A program made the position numbers and the translations under genes. Of a stretch of DNA of 64,000 nucleotides, positions 21,603 to 35,800 are shown piece after piece (the first letter of the stretch is position 1; the number at the start of each line of letters is the position of its first letter). Origin of the DNA: Carex sylvatica (taxonomy: Eukaryota > Streptophyta > Magnoliopsida > Poales > Cyperaceae). Location of the stretch: assembly GCA_964058845.1 (NCBI GenBank), contig CAXKVR010000049.1:50668-114667 (forward strand), read 5' to 3'. The notes under the pieces were generated by a model. It saw nothing but the letters and a program-made list of their open reading frames with translations. It did not search any database and was not told where the DNA came from.

Positions 21603-22605
21603 TAGGGGTGTAAACGGAGCGGATAATGCTCATACCATATCCGCATCTGTCGGATAATGAGCGGATACGAATACAGATACGGATAGTAAACAGATATTAA
21701 AATTCAAAACCAAATTCGCCTTAAACGGATACGGATATAAAACGAATAATGGTCGGATAATTAAGATATATGAATTTCTAAGATACAAATATTAATTAAA
21801 AAAATTAAATATAAATATTAATGATAACTATAAGTAGATGGAGAGATGAGAGATAATATATTCATATAATATATATATCAAATAAAGAAATGGTAACAAA
21901 AGAAGTTGTGGTGTAGTGGTTTGAAGCTTAGTTCAAAGGTCTTGAGATGGGAGTACATGGGTTCAAATTTCACCTATAGCAAATATTAATTCATCTTTTA
22001 TTAGAGTCCGAATATCCGCTCCGTTTAGGACTCCGAATCTGTATCTGTATCCGCCGTTTAGGACTTCATATCCGGATCTTCTATGGATATCCAAAAATTA
22101 TCCAAATCCATATTCGGAAATTATCCGAATCCGGACTATGGATAATTCTTGAATACGAAGTGGATATCTGCCAAAAATTATCCAAATCCATATTCGGGAA
22201 TTATCCGAATCTGGACTACGGATAATTCCCGGATATGAAGTGGATATCCACCAAAAATTATCCAAATCCATATTCGGGAATTATCCGAATCCGAACTACG
22301 GATAATTCCCGGATACGAAGAGGATATCCACCGGATAATCTGGCTCCGTTTACATCCCTATACGGGCCGTTTAGGACTTCGTATCCGAATCCGTATCCGG
22401 ATCTTCTATGGATATCCAAAAATTATTGAAATCCATATTCAGAAATTATCCGAATCCGGACTACGGATAATTTCCGGATACGAAGTGGATATCCGCCAAA
22501 AATTATCCAAATCCATATTCGAGAATTATCCGAATACGGACTACAGATAATTCCCGGATACGAAGAGGATATCCACCGGATAATCCGGCTCCGTTTACAC
22601 CCCTA
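21603..22605. mobile_element. GGGGTGTAAACGG element with 80-bp tandem units
   Basis: The tips are AGGGGTGTAAACGGAGCGG and CTCCGTTTACACCCCT. An inner copy of the right tip lies at about 22344-22361. Flanks ATACGGGGA and ATACGGAAA form an imperfect 9-bp duplication. The right arm is an array of about 80-bp units (AAAAATTATCCAAATCCATA at 22093, 22173, 22253, then 22418 and 22498), each partly self-complementary (ATTATCCGAATCCGG). The left interior holds a tRNA-like stretch, TGGTGTAGTGG then GGGTTCAAATTTC, at about 21906-21970. An end-duplication or nested insertion would explain the two right tips. Non-coding. Confidence 0.65.
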
Positions 22606-23854
22606 TACGGAAACGATTGGATAAGATTGATGTGGTGATATGGGGTCCACACTACTTCATTAGAGAAAGGTTGACGCAGGATAATTGAGAGACAAAAAAG
22701 AATGATCATAACAAGTTATACATCAAAAGTATTATTATTTTATTTCCTCAGTGTTAATATCTTATATTCGTTGTTTTAATTTATACTTTATTTGTAATTA
22801 TTATCCAACTTTTATTGAATTTTTAGTAAAGCTTTTATTAACCTTTTTTTTTATTTTTTTTATAAACTTAGTTCTAATATGTCTCAAAAATGAGTATTTT
22901 AAATTTTATGAAAATTCTATTTATAAATTTAATTTGATAATTTGTAAGTTTCATGTTAGATTAACAATATCTTATATAACTTAAATTATTTCATTTAACT
23001 AATTAAAAGTTTTAATTAGTTGAAAATTTTAACTGTTAGTTTAATTAATTAAATTAAAATTTTCAGACTATAACAAATAATATAGATAATATCAAATATT
23101 TTTATTTTAACATTTGAGTTTTAATTTTAAATTTTAATAAAAGTTTTAAAAATAGATGCATAGCGGAGGTATCTGAACCTTTTTTTTTTTCTTTCTAAAT
23201 AACTGGATTGTAACTTCTTTATTTTTCATAAGAAATTAAGTAGGTGCCTGCATTTCGCTTTTATAATAATAAAATATACATACAATAGCATTTTATATAA
23301 TCTAACACAACATATTTTTAACTAAATATAGAAACACATTCATTAACAGCACTACAACATAATAATAAATAAGAAAATCATTTCAAGCAAAATGAAAGAT
23401 AAATATATTCTACGATGCATGAGCATAATCTGTTTTTAATATATTATATTCAAACATAATTTAGATATCTTCTAATATTTATTTGGCAGTTTAATTAATA
23501 TTTCAATTTGTAACAAATCCTATAAATTTTAAATTCGGATGGTCAATCAAAGCTGTTTAATTTGATTTATATACAAAAAAAAGTTTTACTGTTTTTGAAT
23601 TTGTTATTTCTTTCAGTATTTTGAAACATGGCTTAATCATAGTAAAAAAATATAATATTTGCATATCAAACGGAGTTATTTTTAAAAATAAAGAATAGCA
23701 AAAAAGTTTTAATAAAAAAATTATACTTGGTTAACTATAATATTTTAATATGTACTGACGTAAATAATGTTAAACGTTTAAAATCCGCCAATTATACATT
23801 AAAAATAATGAACTATTTATATTTCAACTAAAATACAAATGTTTTTCCAATTGT
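22606..23854. other. AT-rich intergenic DNA, no gene seen
   Basis: Very AT-rich. Small open frames here are Phe/Ile/Leu-rich and not credible. Confidence 0.4.
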
Positions 23855-23863
23855 CTCAATTAG

Positions 23864-25125
23864 CCGAAATTTTTATTAATACCCAAAATTATTATAAAAT
23901 TACGCAATCTACCCACTTTTTCAGAAGATTTCGAAAATTGCCCTTTCCGGTTACTAAATAACCGGAGCAAGGCATGCTTTCCGGTGATTAAATCACCGGA
24001 CTAATTTTCTTGGTCCAGTGACTAAATGACCGGAAAGCATACCTTGGTTCGGTTATTTAGTAACTGGATCTTTGTTTTGGCCTTCCACATTTCAATAAAT
24101 TCATCCAGTTATTTAGTAATCGGTTTTGTTGTTTTGTCTTTTTTTTTTTTTTACAAAACAAAATTTTTAAATTTTTTTGTATTGAAATATTAGAAATGTT
24201 GAATATATTTCTTTGAAAATAGATGAAATATAATATAATTTGATTTATTAGAAAGACTGTAATAAATAACCAGGATCAACATTTTTCGGACCGAATTTTT
24301 CGCTGTTGTAAAAAAAATTAATATATTTCTTTATGTGCTATTGGGAAAATAAATAAATGTGCTTTGAATGTGAGTTATTGATCGCGGTTCAAAAGTCACT
24401 TCTAGGTAATACAGAAAATATTGTGATTCTTCTAGTACATTTAATTTCTAAAATGTTGTATCTATTTTGATAATTATTTTTGAATAACAATCATTAAATA
24501 ACTAAAGTTTTTTTTTAAAATAGATACAACTTTTTAGAAATAAAATCTACTAGAAGGATCACAATATTTTTTGTATTTACCTAGAAGTGACTTTTTAACC
24601 GGGATAAATAACTCATAATCCAAGGATTTTTTTTTCTAATAACACATAAAGAAATAGATTAATTTTTCTTACAACCATAAAAAATCTAGTCTGAAAAATA
24701 TTGATCGGGTTATTTGTTACAATCTTTCTAATAAATCAAATTATATTATATTTTATCTATTTTCAAAGAAATATATTCAATATTTCTAATATTACAATAC
24801 AAAAAAATAAAAAAAATAAAAAAATAATGTTTTTAAAAAAAGAAAAAAAAGACAAAACAACAAAACCGGTTACTAAATGACCGGATAAATTTATTGAAAT
24901 GCAGAAGGCCAAAACAAAGATCCGGTTGCTAAATAACCGGACCAATACATGCTTTCCGGTTATTTAGTCACCGGACCAAGAAAATTGATGCGGTGATTTA
25001 ATCACTGGAAAGCATGCCTTGGTCCGGTTATTTAGTAACTGGAAGGGGCAATTTTTGAAATATTTCGAAAAAGTGAGTAGGTTGTGTAATTTTATAATAA
25101 TTTTGGGTAGTAATAATTTTTTTGG
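23864..25125. mobile_element. 1.26-kb foldback element with ten palindromes (element C), 9-bp TSD
   Basis: The perfect 9-bp repeat CTCAATTAG flanks the element (23855-23863 and 25126-25134). The arms pair along most of the length, starting CCGAAATTTTTATTAATACCC against its mirror ending TAATTTTTTTGG. Five 19-bp near-palindromes sit in each arm. Left: 23947-23965, 23981-23999, 24015-24033, about 24050-24067 and 24105-24123. Right: 24866-24884, 24922-24940, 24956-24974, about 24990-25008 and 25024-25042. Examples are CCGGTTACTAAATAACCGG and CCGGTGATTAAATCACCGG. The centre (24170-24790) is also an inverted repeat. There is no coding capacity. The TSD length suggests Mutator-like mobilisation in trans. 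Confidence 0.85.
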
Positions 25126-25594
25126 CTCAATTAGTAAGAATCAGAGCATTAATAAAATTTGTATATTTCATATGTAAAATACAAATGTTTTTTCCAATTG
25201 TCTCAATTATATAGAGTTAGACTATTAAAAAAACATTGTATATTTTATATGGAGCAAAGCTAAGGTGTGTTGTTCTTATCAAAATATATGGTGAGTACAG
25301 TTCTAAAATCAGTCGGATTGATTTTAAATGAGACAAATCTAAACTGTTAAAATCTATCTACTTCACGAGTGATGTATGTCCATATAAAATTTTGAAATTT
25401 TTGAATTCATTTAGTACAAAGTCAAAGAGTAAAAAATTAATGGAAAATGAATACATAAAAATAGCTTGTAATTTTATTCGCAACAAAGTCATATTTTTTA
25501 ACCGCTTAATTTAATATTAAATAAATTTCAAAATTTTAAAATTGTATATGTATACATTACCCCTAAAATAAATCAGTTTTAACGATTTATATTC

Positions 25595-25744
25595 CTCTTT
25601 CTTCAAAACAAAATACAATCTAGCTTTGCTCTTTTATATGTAGAATGATGTATGTATAGAAGATTCTTTCTCTTTCTTCAAAACACAATACAATCTAGCT
25701 TTGCTCTTTTATATGTAGAATGATGTATGTATAGAAGATTCTTT
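25595..25744. repeat. 75-bp tandem duplication
   Basis: Two nearly identical copies start at 25595 and 25670 (CTCTTTCTTCAAAACA, with one base difference nearby). They include CAATCTAGCTTTGCTC. The duplication is recent. Confidence 0.9.
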
Positions 25745-25923
25745 CTTATGGTGTTGGTTCTCTTATTATGTCATTAGATCAACTGCCACGTCTGTTTTGA
25801 CGCATTTTTTCCATGAACATCACTTATTCACGGTATCTCGCTGCAACACTGGTGTTCTGGAAGATTTTAGCTGCTCTCCATTTTTGTATTGCCACGGACA
25901 CATCAAATGCATCTCGTCATTTC

Positions 25924-26358
25924 GGATAAAGATATTGACAGAGTTATTCTGACTTTAAGGCTGTGCTTCAATTAGAGGTACGCGGAGGATGAGAAAGGAA
26001 GAAGTACTGTGCGAAGGAGAATCTCATCTCAGACCACAGTTATTCGATACTTTCTCCTGTTTCAGAAGAAGTGAACGAAAGAGGAAGCAGAGGTGAAACT
26101 CTACTGTTTGAAGAAAAGAGGAAAATCATGAAGTGTTATTTTTCTTTAAATTTTGTCACTTCTAATTTGGAGTATAAAAACACTGTTCGAAGGTGAAGCC
26201 ACATTCGATTTGTTCCTTCCCTTTTCTTTAATGAGAGTTGTTACTCTCGTTTTTAGAGCACAGTCTAAGCTGCACACAGCACACTAATTATTTTTTTATT
26301 TTTATTTTAGCAATCTTAATTGTGCGCTATATGAAGTCAAAATAGATCTGTCAATAGA
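25924..26358. mobile_element. MITE (GATAAAGATATTGACAGA ends) carrying another repeat
   Basis: The left end GGATAAAGATATTGACAGAG and the right end AATAGATCTGTCAATAGATG are inverted, as are the adjacent TTCTGACTTTAA and TGAAGTCAAAATAG. The same ends bound 44201-44794. The inner part (about 25963-26280, GCTGTGCTTCAATTAGAGG to GAGCACAGTCTAAGC) has its own inverted tips and is probably a nested element. It shares GGTACGCGGAG with 62,700. Non-coding. Confidence 0.5.
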
Positions 26359-26925
26359 TGATGATGTGACTTGGAAAATGCTCGTTTACCTAAATAAATA
26401 AAAATGGAAGTGCAAAATGATATAATATACAGTGTTTGACGTAATGACGTATCATAATGAAGAGCATATCACATGAAGAGCATATAATCTGCTATTTTAA
26501 TGAAAATAATGAAAATACTTAAAACAAAGTTGATTCTGGGTGTTTCATATAGTAACTAGGGGTGGTCTGATGTTTGATCGGAGCCGTTCGATTTGAATCA
26601 AGATTTGTAAGAATAGCTTTGAAATTCGTATAAATCAAGTGCGATCGGCGTCAGATCATATTTAGTCCAATGTCCATCAAACCGCTCCTACTCCATTTCA
26701 TATGTATCTTGAAAGTTCTCCAAGTTGTAATGCACGAGTGTGCATATTCAATGAGGTAATAAAATTTCTGTGTAGATTCGGGTTATCCGATCAAAATTCT
26801 GACCAATTCAGTTTGAAATGAAATGCACGAGGCTCTTTTAATAATCGTATGAATTCTGATCGGACGGTCCGGATCTAAACTTAAATATTGCCTCATCTCA
26901 GGTGATTTGAATTCATGATGCACGC
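26359..26925. other. Intergenic spacer, no gene seen
   Basis: No supported gene or element. Confidence 0.35.
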
Positions 26926-26934
26926 CCTGCAAAT

Positions 26935-27466
26935 AGGGGTGTTCATCGGTTCGGTTCGATTGAAATCGAACTGAACTTGGTAAACTAAAGTTATAATTCG
27001 GTTTTTAAAATAAAACCGAACTGAACTGAATTAGCATTGCAACCGAACTGAAGTTTTTTTTCGGTTTGTTCAGATTGTTCGGTTCAAACCGAAATATATT
27101 AATTTTTTTATTTAAAACAATTGATTTATAATAAACCGAAGTATATTAAAAAATAAACCAGAGTATTAAGAAATAAACTAAGATATTTAGAAATAAACTA
27201 AGTATTTAAAGCAATTGATTAAGAAATAAATTGGAGTATTAAAAAATAAACCGGAATGATTCGGATCAAATTCATATTATATGAAAGTTCGGTTAGTTCG
27301 GTTATTTCGGTTTTGAAAATTTTCAAATCGAACTGAACCAAAGTTATAATTCGGTTTTGAAAAACCAACCGAACCGATCCAATAAACCGAAATAACCAAA
27401 CTGTTTAAACCAAACTAATTCGGTTCAATCTAAAACCGATTAAACTGAACCGTTTGAACACCCCTA
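26935..27466. mobile_element. GGGGTGTTCATCGGTT element, 9-bp TSD
   Basis: The direct repeat CCTGCAAAT (26926-26934 and 27467-27475) flanks it. The ends AGGGGTGTTCATCGGTTCGG and GAACCGTTTGAACACCCCT are inverted. The arms are built from short AACCGAACTGAAC-type repeats. Non-coding; Mutator-like by TSD. It is a family partner of 4335-4809. Confidence 0.8.
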
Positions 27467-27475
27467 CCTGCAAAT

Positions 27476-28690
27476 GTGAAATATCATTGAGAATGAGAAC
27501 CACACAAAAATCATTAAATTAAGAATCATAAAGACCCCAAATCACTAAATATCATAGTCAATGATTGACCCGCTAACGTTATTAATTTGTACCGAATTAA
27601 TTACTTTGAATAATTTTGGTCAACAAGTTGAGCTGAATTAATGAAAAAAAACAACCAATCAATTCATATTTCAACACTTTTTATACTTGTAGAATTTTAA
27701 TTTCCAAATCTCATAAAAACTAGCAGATTTATGAGGCGGCAAGAGGAGACAAATATGAAAAGAGGGTTTTTGGAATAACGAAAATATTACTCTAAAGAAT
27801 TACGAGGCCAGCGTGATATTTTGATGGTTTTTTAGAATGTGTGATATTTTGATATTTTCCTGGGTACACATGTAAATTATCCTAACTGTTTATATTTCTT
27901 ATAGTTATAATTGCGCAGTCTGATTTTGACTTGGATTTGAGAGTTACTAGAAAGATCCAAACAGATGGTGTATCAATCTTCCAAATTCTTCATGCTGACT
28001 TATATACTATTTTCTTAATAGTCCTAATATGAGTCTAGATCCTCCGAATCACCTCATCATTTGAATTTAAATTCGGACATAATTCTGATTAATCTAATTC
28101 AAATTTGTAATTCACATAATTTCTTTAAAATTCGTGTCAATATATGACGAACGGATCAAATTAAAACTCAAAAGATACGAGGTACTTTAGGTGATACGAA
28201 TTCGTCGTATTATATGAAACATAGAGACATAGCTAGTAAGAAAAAATAGATTTCACTAACCCTCATTTTTTTTCAAATTTAATTAACTATCATTTGTTTT
28301 TGTTTTTATTTTTTTACACAATTTTTTTATATATTTTAGAGCAAAATATTATGTGAATTGTAAAATTGATCTTTATTTGAAGAATAAAAATTTTATATAA
28401 TTGATTCTATTCATGTTTGATTTTCATTGTCATAAAATCTGACTTCGTTCCTTGTCCCTTATACGAATGGAGTTAGTAAATCTTTTTCATAAATAAAAAA
28501 GTGGCAGTTACAAATGAGGTAGTTAAGTTAAACACTACCTCAGATGCAGCTCCAGCGGTCTCTTTTCTTTCGAGATCGTTATCATACCTGAGAACCCAAA
28601 AGTGTTATATTAACTTACATTTTTTTTTTCGCTGTTATGATTGTTATCTGATTTTTCTAGAACAAAAAAAGGTTGTTTTTGAAACGGAAA
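27476..28690. other. Intergenic DNA, no gene seen
   Basis: AT-rich sequence. A GTG-initiated open frame at 28501 is mostly a simple repeat and is not supported. Confidence 0.4.
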
Positions 28691-28745
28691 AGGAAATGGA
28701 AATAGAAATGGAAATGGAAATGGAAATGGAAATGGAAATGGAAAG
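28691..28745. repeat. (GGAAAT)n microsatellite
   Basis: About eight tandem GGAAAT units, with one GAAATA variant. Confidence 0.9.
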
Positions 28746-30043
28746 AAGAAGTCAATAAATTCAGTCTAGAAGAGCGTCTGTGAACCCACAAAGACTTTCC
28801 AATTTCAAACATTAGAATTTATTTTAAGGCGTGTTAAACAAAACATAGATAATAAATGCATTGATTGGGCTTGCAATATTTAATTGAAAGTTTCGTTGAT
28901 GACCAAAGAGATGATCTCATTCGTCGTTATTGAAAAGTAATGTATTCATATAACAATCTTCAAGGATCTCTTGTGAGCATAATTGTGATTGCATTCATGT
29001 GGTCATTTTCTAAATTAAATGCATCTTATCTGTGGATTGTGGCCATTGTATATACAATTTGATACAGTGAATGCTACAATTTGTTCAATAAAATCTATCT
29101 TTGATTTTTGTGCATAATCAGATTTTTATTAGAGATATATAATTGTAGTTTAGATCTACCTTTTATGATATATTTATTCTGAATTTAAAAAAATATATAT
29201 GTTCAACTAAACAATTGCATGTTCTTAGATATGCCACCTAACAATTTAGGTGCAATTTAAATATTGTTAGGCATCCAACAAATCATTTGAAAAAATATAT
29301 TTGTTTAAAAAATTTCAATGGATAACTAAAAAACTTTTGAAGTGTCCAAAATTTGATATATCACATATCTATAATAATACATCTGTAATTTAAATTTTCT
29401 TTAATATGCACCATCTTATGAAATACCTCATAAAATTTTTATATTATAAACAAATGAAAAACCAGTGAATTAATTTTTATTGGCTATAAACCTTAATAAA
29501 AGGTTAATACAAACTTACAATTAATGAGATCCACTCATTAATTTTTTTAAGTTTTAAAGTCATATATTCTTAACCTCAAATTAGAGAGTAACAAAAATTA
29601 ATTTAAAAACAAACTAAATAATTCAATAAAGACAGTATTATTTTCATTCAATTTCGTTTCCTTACCTTTTTCATCTTTGATTATATTTTATTATTTTTTA
29701 AACATAGTATTATACATTTTTATACGGCACCGTCACAAATTATCCTGCCACATCAGATTCCTTCCCGCTTCCTTCTAGAAATCCAATGGAAACCTTGTAT
29801 TTCTCTCTCTTACGACTTTTCTCTCTTGTATCCATTCAAATCACCACCTCTTCTCTCACGCAGCCTCTTTGGAAATCCTCTCTCTCTCCCTCTCTCTATT
29901 TACCTGCAGTCCTGCACAAAACACAAACTAGGTGCAATATATTAATCAAATCCTCTTCATACGCTCAAATTATACTCTTCATCATCTTAAAAAATAAATT
30001 CCCACCATTGATTCACAACTGATCTCTATCAGCATATACATAT
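28746..30043 (+). promoter_or_regulatory. Upstream region of the half-length ALA gene
   Basis: AT-rich, with no other gene. The last 300 bp turn pyrimidine-rich (CTCTCTC stretches at 29800-29905), as in many plant leaders. A promoter must lie here if the gene is expressed, but no TATA box can be singled out with confidence. Confidence 0.3.
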
Positions 30044-32867
30044 ATGAGGTCGCCGGATCCTAGGCCGGGCCCACCACCACCTGATGAACCGAGCACGAGC
30101 ACCGCTGGTACGCAACTACCCGGCCCGCTTCCTTCTCCGATCCTCAAATCATCTTCTCACAGACGGACCCACTCGCGCTCTTACTCCCATGAAACAGTCT
30201 CCTTTGCCGAAATCCTGCGCCAGAGCTCGAGACCGGTGGACTTAGACCATAAGGGCTTGGCTCCAAGCTCAACCCAACCACCTCCAAACCTATTTCGATT
30301 ATCAACTAGACGAAACTCGGAGCGGCTTGGATCGCACCGAGACCTGAGCGATGACGAGGCGAGGTTTATATACATCAACGAACCAGCACGCACGCACGGC
30401 ACACTGAAGTTTGTAAACAATGAAATTAGTACTTCCAAATACACAGTCATTACTTTCTTGCCGAGAAATTTGTTCGAGCAGTTCCACCGACTCGCGTACA
30501 TTTATTTCCTCGTCCTTGCGGTGCTTAATTTCGTGCCACAACTGGGTGTTTTTTCGCCGATTACCGGGATTTTACCTCTCGCATTTGTGCTGGTTGTCAC
30601 GGCGGTCAAAGATGCGTATGAGGATTTCAGACGGCACCGTTCGGATAAAACCGAGAATAACCGTACCGCTGCGGTGCTTACCGGCGGCGAATTTGAACCC
30701 AAGATGTGGAAGGACATACAGGTTAGTATTTTATTTTTTTCCTGATTTTCTGATATTGCAATTAGATTCTTTTTCACAGTTGATATTAATTTGGGACCCG
30801 CATTTGGATTATATTATATGGTTGGTCAATTAACTTATGCGGAGTTAAGTTGAACATTTGACTATTTTCTTTATTTGCAAATGGTGCACATGTGTTCCAA
30901 TATTTTTTACATTTTTACCATCTCCTGAATGTGGGTCCCAACTTACAGTGAAAGGTCAAATTGCCTTTTTATTTGTTGTTTCTCATTTTCCTGAATTTAT
31001 TCAAAAATTTGAACTATGAGCATATAGCGAATTCTAATTACTAGCTAATAAAATGCACATTATTACATGGCAATTTAAGGTTGGGGACATAATCAGAGTA
31101 ACAAGTAATGAGACACTGCCATGTGATATGGTCTTGTTAGCAACCAGTGACCACACCGGCGTTGCGTACGTTCAGACAATCAATATAGACGGCGAGTCGA
31201 ATCTCAAGACGAGGTACGCAAAGCAAGAGACCATGTTCACGCCACCGGAGCAAATGTTGGGTCTGATCAAATGCGAACAACCAAACAGAAACATTTACGG
31301 CTTCCTCGCAAACGCCGAGATTAATGGAAAAAAGGTTTCCTTAGGCCCGTCAAATACAATTTTGCGTGGATGCGAGCTTAAGAACACCAATTGGCTTATA
31401 GGTATTGCGGTGTACACAGGCAGTGACACGAAGGTCATGCTGAACAATTCAGGAGCGCCGTCTAAAAGAAGCCGGCTCGAGTCACACATGAACCGGGAGA
31501 CGATATTTCTTTCGATTTTACTGGGTTTAATTTGCATAATTGTGATGGTATTAGCTGGAATATGGCTCTTTGTGCACCAAGACGAGCTCGGTACCATGCC
31601 ATTTTACCGAAAGGACGACTTTCAGCAGAAGAACAAAACAACGTACAACTGGTACGGGAAAGGATGGATGACCGTGTTTACGTTCATGAGCTCGGTTATA
31701 CTTTTCCAGATCTTGATACCGATTTCTTTATACATCTCGATGGAACTGGTACGGTTGGGACAAGCATTCTTTATGATTCAGGATAACCAAATGTATCATG
31801 AGGCCACCAAATCAAGGTTTCAGTGTCGAGCTCTGAATATAAATGAGGATTTGGGACAGATTAAGTATGTTTTTTCTGACAAGACCGGTACGCTAACGGA
31901 GAATAAGATGGAATTTCGATCTGCAAGTGTTTATGGATCTGATTTCAGCGGAATTGGTGATTATTCTGGCATGGAGAACACAACTTCAGTTAAAGGTGAG
32001 ATAATTGTTCTTTAATCTTAAATTAAAATCTTGTTGCCTCGTTTGTTACTGGCCTCATATATTCATTTTATTCAACTCATGCACAAACAAATGTTTATTT
32101 TTTTTTTACAAATAGACCCTGGTAAAAATGGTGATAGCCATTTTTATAATAATCAAGTACTTCATTTTATAATATTACTTGTGGTTTATGTTTTTTCTGT
32201 TGTCCAACATTTTTATATTTATATTTGTTTTCTTGTTTCTAGATGAATGGGATGGGAATTTCAGAATTAGGAGTAGAATATAATTAGTAAACCTGGTCCA
32301 TTTTGAAGACTTTTTGTTGTCAAATATTTTGAAGACTGAAATGTGGGAAATGGGTTGAATTTTCTCATTTGGCCAGCTGCCGTATTAAAAAAAAATTTGA
32401 CCAAGAATAACTTAGATTGGCAAAACCCAAAGTATCAATTTTTAAATATAACCCCACAAAAATAAAAATTCTGAAAAATACAAAAGTTTTATTTCTTTAA
32501 CATGACAGACTTGCAAACTCAAAACAAGTTATCAAATATTTTCTTTTCTTTTCTAAACGCAGATGGTCTGGTCTTCAGACCGAAAACCATAGTGAAAACT
32601 GATCCGGAGTTGCACAAACTGTTACGAGAAGGGATTGGATCAAAAGCCGATCGAGCACGTGATTTTTTTGTGGCTCTAGCCACTTGTAACACAATAGTGC
32701 CAATCGAAGTCGAGACGACTGATGTCGGAGTCAGAGTGCTAGAGTACCAGGGAGAGTCGCCGGATGAACAAGCGCTTGTTTATGCTGCAGCAGCATATGG
32801 AGTCATGTTAATCGAACGCACCTCCGGTCACATCATCGTCGATGTTTTTGGTCAGCAACAGAGGTAA
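30044..32867 (+). CDS. Half-length P4-type ATPase (ALA1-like), N-terminal half
   Basis: Exons 30044-30721, 31080-31995 and 32563-32863 (GT-AG) join in frame. If the last donor is not used, translation stops at TAA 32865-32867, giving 632 aa. The protein matches the first half of plant aminophospholipid flippases of the ALA1 type (family length about 1150). It has the conserved [14 protein letters not shown]1-2, the actuator with DGES at 263-266, TM3-4 with PISLYIS, the phosphorylation site DKTGT (D493), and part of the nucleotide-binding domain up to [11 protein letters not shown]. The rest of the N domain, the GDGAND hinge and TM5-10 are missing, so alone it cannot pump lipid. I found no downstream exons before the next gene. 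Introns at Q226/V227 and within SVK-DG are absent from the neighbour. Frames are intact, which argues against an old pseudogene. It could be a truncated duplicate or an alternative 5' half (see findings). Confidence 0.75.
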
Positions 32868-35800
32868 TATTTTCTTTGAAGGATTTATTAATTTTGTTTT
32901 TTTTTTTGGTATTCCATATAGAATGCTTATATGAATATATTTTTTTAGTTAGTACTAATTTTGGAAAATATAATGACGAGTGAGAATTAGTAAAGTAAAA
33001 GGTCAAAATTTGGAAAAAGACCAAGTATTGTTGAAAAGGACGACTTGCTTCCGAGTAGTGTCATGTTTACATTACTACCCTTATCTTTTAGTATTTTACG
33101 CAAGTTTAACTTATATTAATCATTTGAAGTTACATCGCTAGCTATGAATAATATAATTGGTGATCATACATTTTAAACAAAAAAGTGTTACTTTGTTTGG
33201 TATGACAAGGTAAATGACATGTAACGGATAAGTATTATAATTCCGTACCAAACCTCACAGATCAGCGTGAAATTTGAATTTAATCTATGATCAATCTACA
33301 TGGAACTTAATTTTTGGAATAAATAATATTCTTAATTTCCCGCAATTTTGATAGGTGCCTCCACCAATATATGATTAATTATGAAGACGCGTAATCGTTT
33401 ATAAAAATAATTTAGAACTATGTATTCAAAAAAGTATTTTAGGAATCTAGATCTCTCATGCCCTGTCATGTGGGCCATGCACAGTGGTCAAAATAAGTAT
33501 TCTATAGGATCTACAATGCCATTTCATTTTCATAGGAGAATACCGGTGCGTAAATTAAATTCCCCTTACAATAATTTATATGAATTTTCAAATTTCCAAA
33601 TATAATACATCTAATTTAATCTACCCATAAAATATCTCCATTGGTCTATTAACAAGTACCTATGAAACAACTCAAACAGAAGAATCTTCCATGCACATCC
33701 TTGAAAGAATTAAAAAATAATTACATACCACAATGTATCCAATTACAAAGAACAAGCAGTAGATATAAATTAACAAAAAACAAATTCAAGAAATCATGCA
33801 TCATAGTTGAGGTTTCGTTGAGATCTTGTAATAATTTATTAACCCTATTTCTGTGCAATTTTCCTCAAATCTTCAATTTGCGTGTCAACTACTCCCACCT
33901 ATGTGCACACGTGGCACATCAACTAGTATCATTCCATCAAATTATTATCTATGATGATTCATTTCTTTAATACTTGAGATATATTCTGAATCACTACACA
34001 TTTCTCTCAAAAATATCTCTATAGAATATCCTAATTCCTATTAAATGGGGCCATTAATTGGCTCCCAAAAGTCAAAGCTCTGGCGGCTGGGAACAAATAT
34101 TATTCCATATGCTAGTAATAATAATGTCATATAATTAAGAGAAGTTTATCTTGATTTGTGTGTCTCTTTGGTAGTTTTTATGGTTTAAAAGATATTAGCA
34201 TGGAGAATTGCGCATACAAAAAGTAAACAAATAATAATAGTTGATATCGTATCTGGTATTCTAGTATTTGAAATATGCAATTTGGTCCCTGAGATTATTT
34301 TCATCACATAAAATAAGAGTTCAATTTTAGGATTATTAACCAAAGATGGGCTTGGTGTTAAATGGGCCGGGCCTCCTCAGGACCACATATCAACATAAAA
34401 TCCCCCATTTTCATATAAACTCATTTGCTATTAATTTATTTATCTGAATTTCAACTCCTTTGAAGTCTGAACCATGAATAAATGTCACCTGTCTCAGCTG
34501 TCTGTAATTATAAAATCTGTGTCATCACTTTCACATCAATTGCTGTAGCGCCGGAAATGAGTCGGAACATAATTGCATGAGAACCGAATCCATTATTATT
34601 ATTATTAAAAAAAAAACATAATTTATAATTCCATTTATGATCTATCTAGACAGCACAGCTGCATAGGCCATAGGCCCCAGGCCATGAAAATAAATGAAAT
34701 CAACCTTTCTCTTTTTTGAGAAATGAAATCCACCTTTCAAGAGAACACTTTTGAAAAGCTGCTTCCACAGTTCTTTTGCAGTTCCTTTGCAGGGAAGTCA
34801 TATTATTTTTTTGTCACAGGCTAATAGAGTAATAGGTCATAGTCTCATAACAAACAAATAAAAAAATAATCTCAACTTTTTCTGGACATCTCAGATTGGA
34901 TATATTTTTCCTTGATAATTAATCTTTAGATTTTATATTATGTTCATGTTCGAAGGATGCCTCCATTTTAGAAAAAAAAAATAGAAAAAAATGGAGAAGA
35001 TTGAACTCAATAGTATCATTGTCAGGAATCTTCACATTGTAAACAATTAAAAGGAGGTGTTTTGATCTGGTCAACTATTTCAACGATCCTGATCTTTCCA
35101 TGATGTTCACGTTTAAGGTGGAACATTAATGAAAGAATTTGAACGGTCGAGATCCTCCCGTGGTCTTCAAGTTATATAGGGGCCATTGTTAGTCAATCCT
35201 CCGAGGTCTTCAAGTTATATGGATTTTTTAATTCTATCCTAATGTGGTGAATTGTGTTGCCACTTATAAGTATCAAAAATAATTTAGCAAGGTTTATAAT
35301 TCATAATGAGAGATTTAAAACGGTATATGATAACTTTTTATTCTATTCATATAATTCGTCAATTTTATAAATAATTCAGAAATTTTAATGAACAAAATAA
35401 TTCAGATATATTACGAATAATTTTTAGAACCTTGTTACTACCATAGAAAAGGGTCAGGTGATATGTGCGTCATTTCACGGCACACACAATTATATGTATA
35501 GATATCGCTATAGAAAATCCTACTACTTTCTCTAAATTTACTCCGTAGTCAAAGAATTATATTATCATTATATACAATCGATATCACATCATGATGTTTC
35601 AATTCGATATTATTTTATAAGAACTTGAACTAAATGTTTTGACTCTTTCAACTACCAATGCACAAATTATTGTGGTGTTACTATTTAAATGTAACATAAT
35701 TTGATAAATATTTTCGATCACAAGCATACAATTATAGTTTTCTTAAAAAATTAATATGAGGGAGGTATGCTCAAATTTCTTGACTAATAATTAAGGAGGA

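Noticed and set aside
23947..25042. Regularly spaced palindromes read as a CRISPR-like array
   Set aside because: The units are palindromic DNA in mirrored arms of a transposon in a plant nuclear genome; spacers are not unique and equal in length.
28501..28758. 85-codon frame ending in Met-Glu repeats
   Set aside because: The start is GTG and half of it is a GGAAAT microsatellite.
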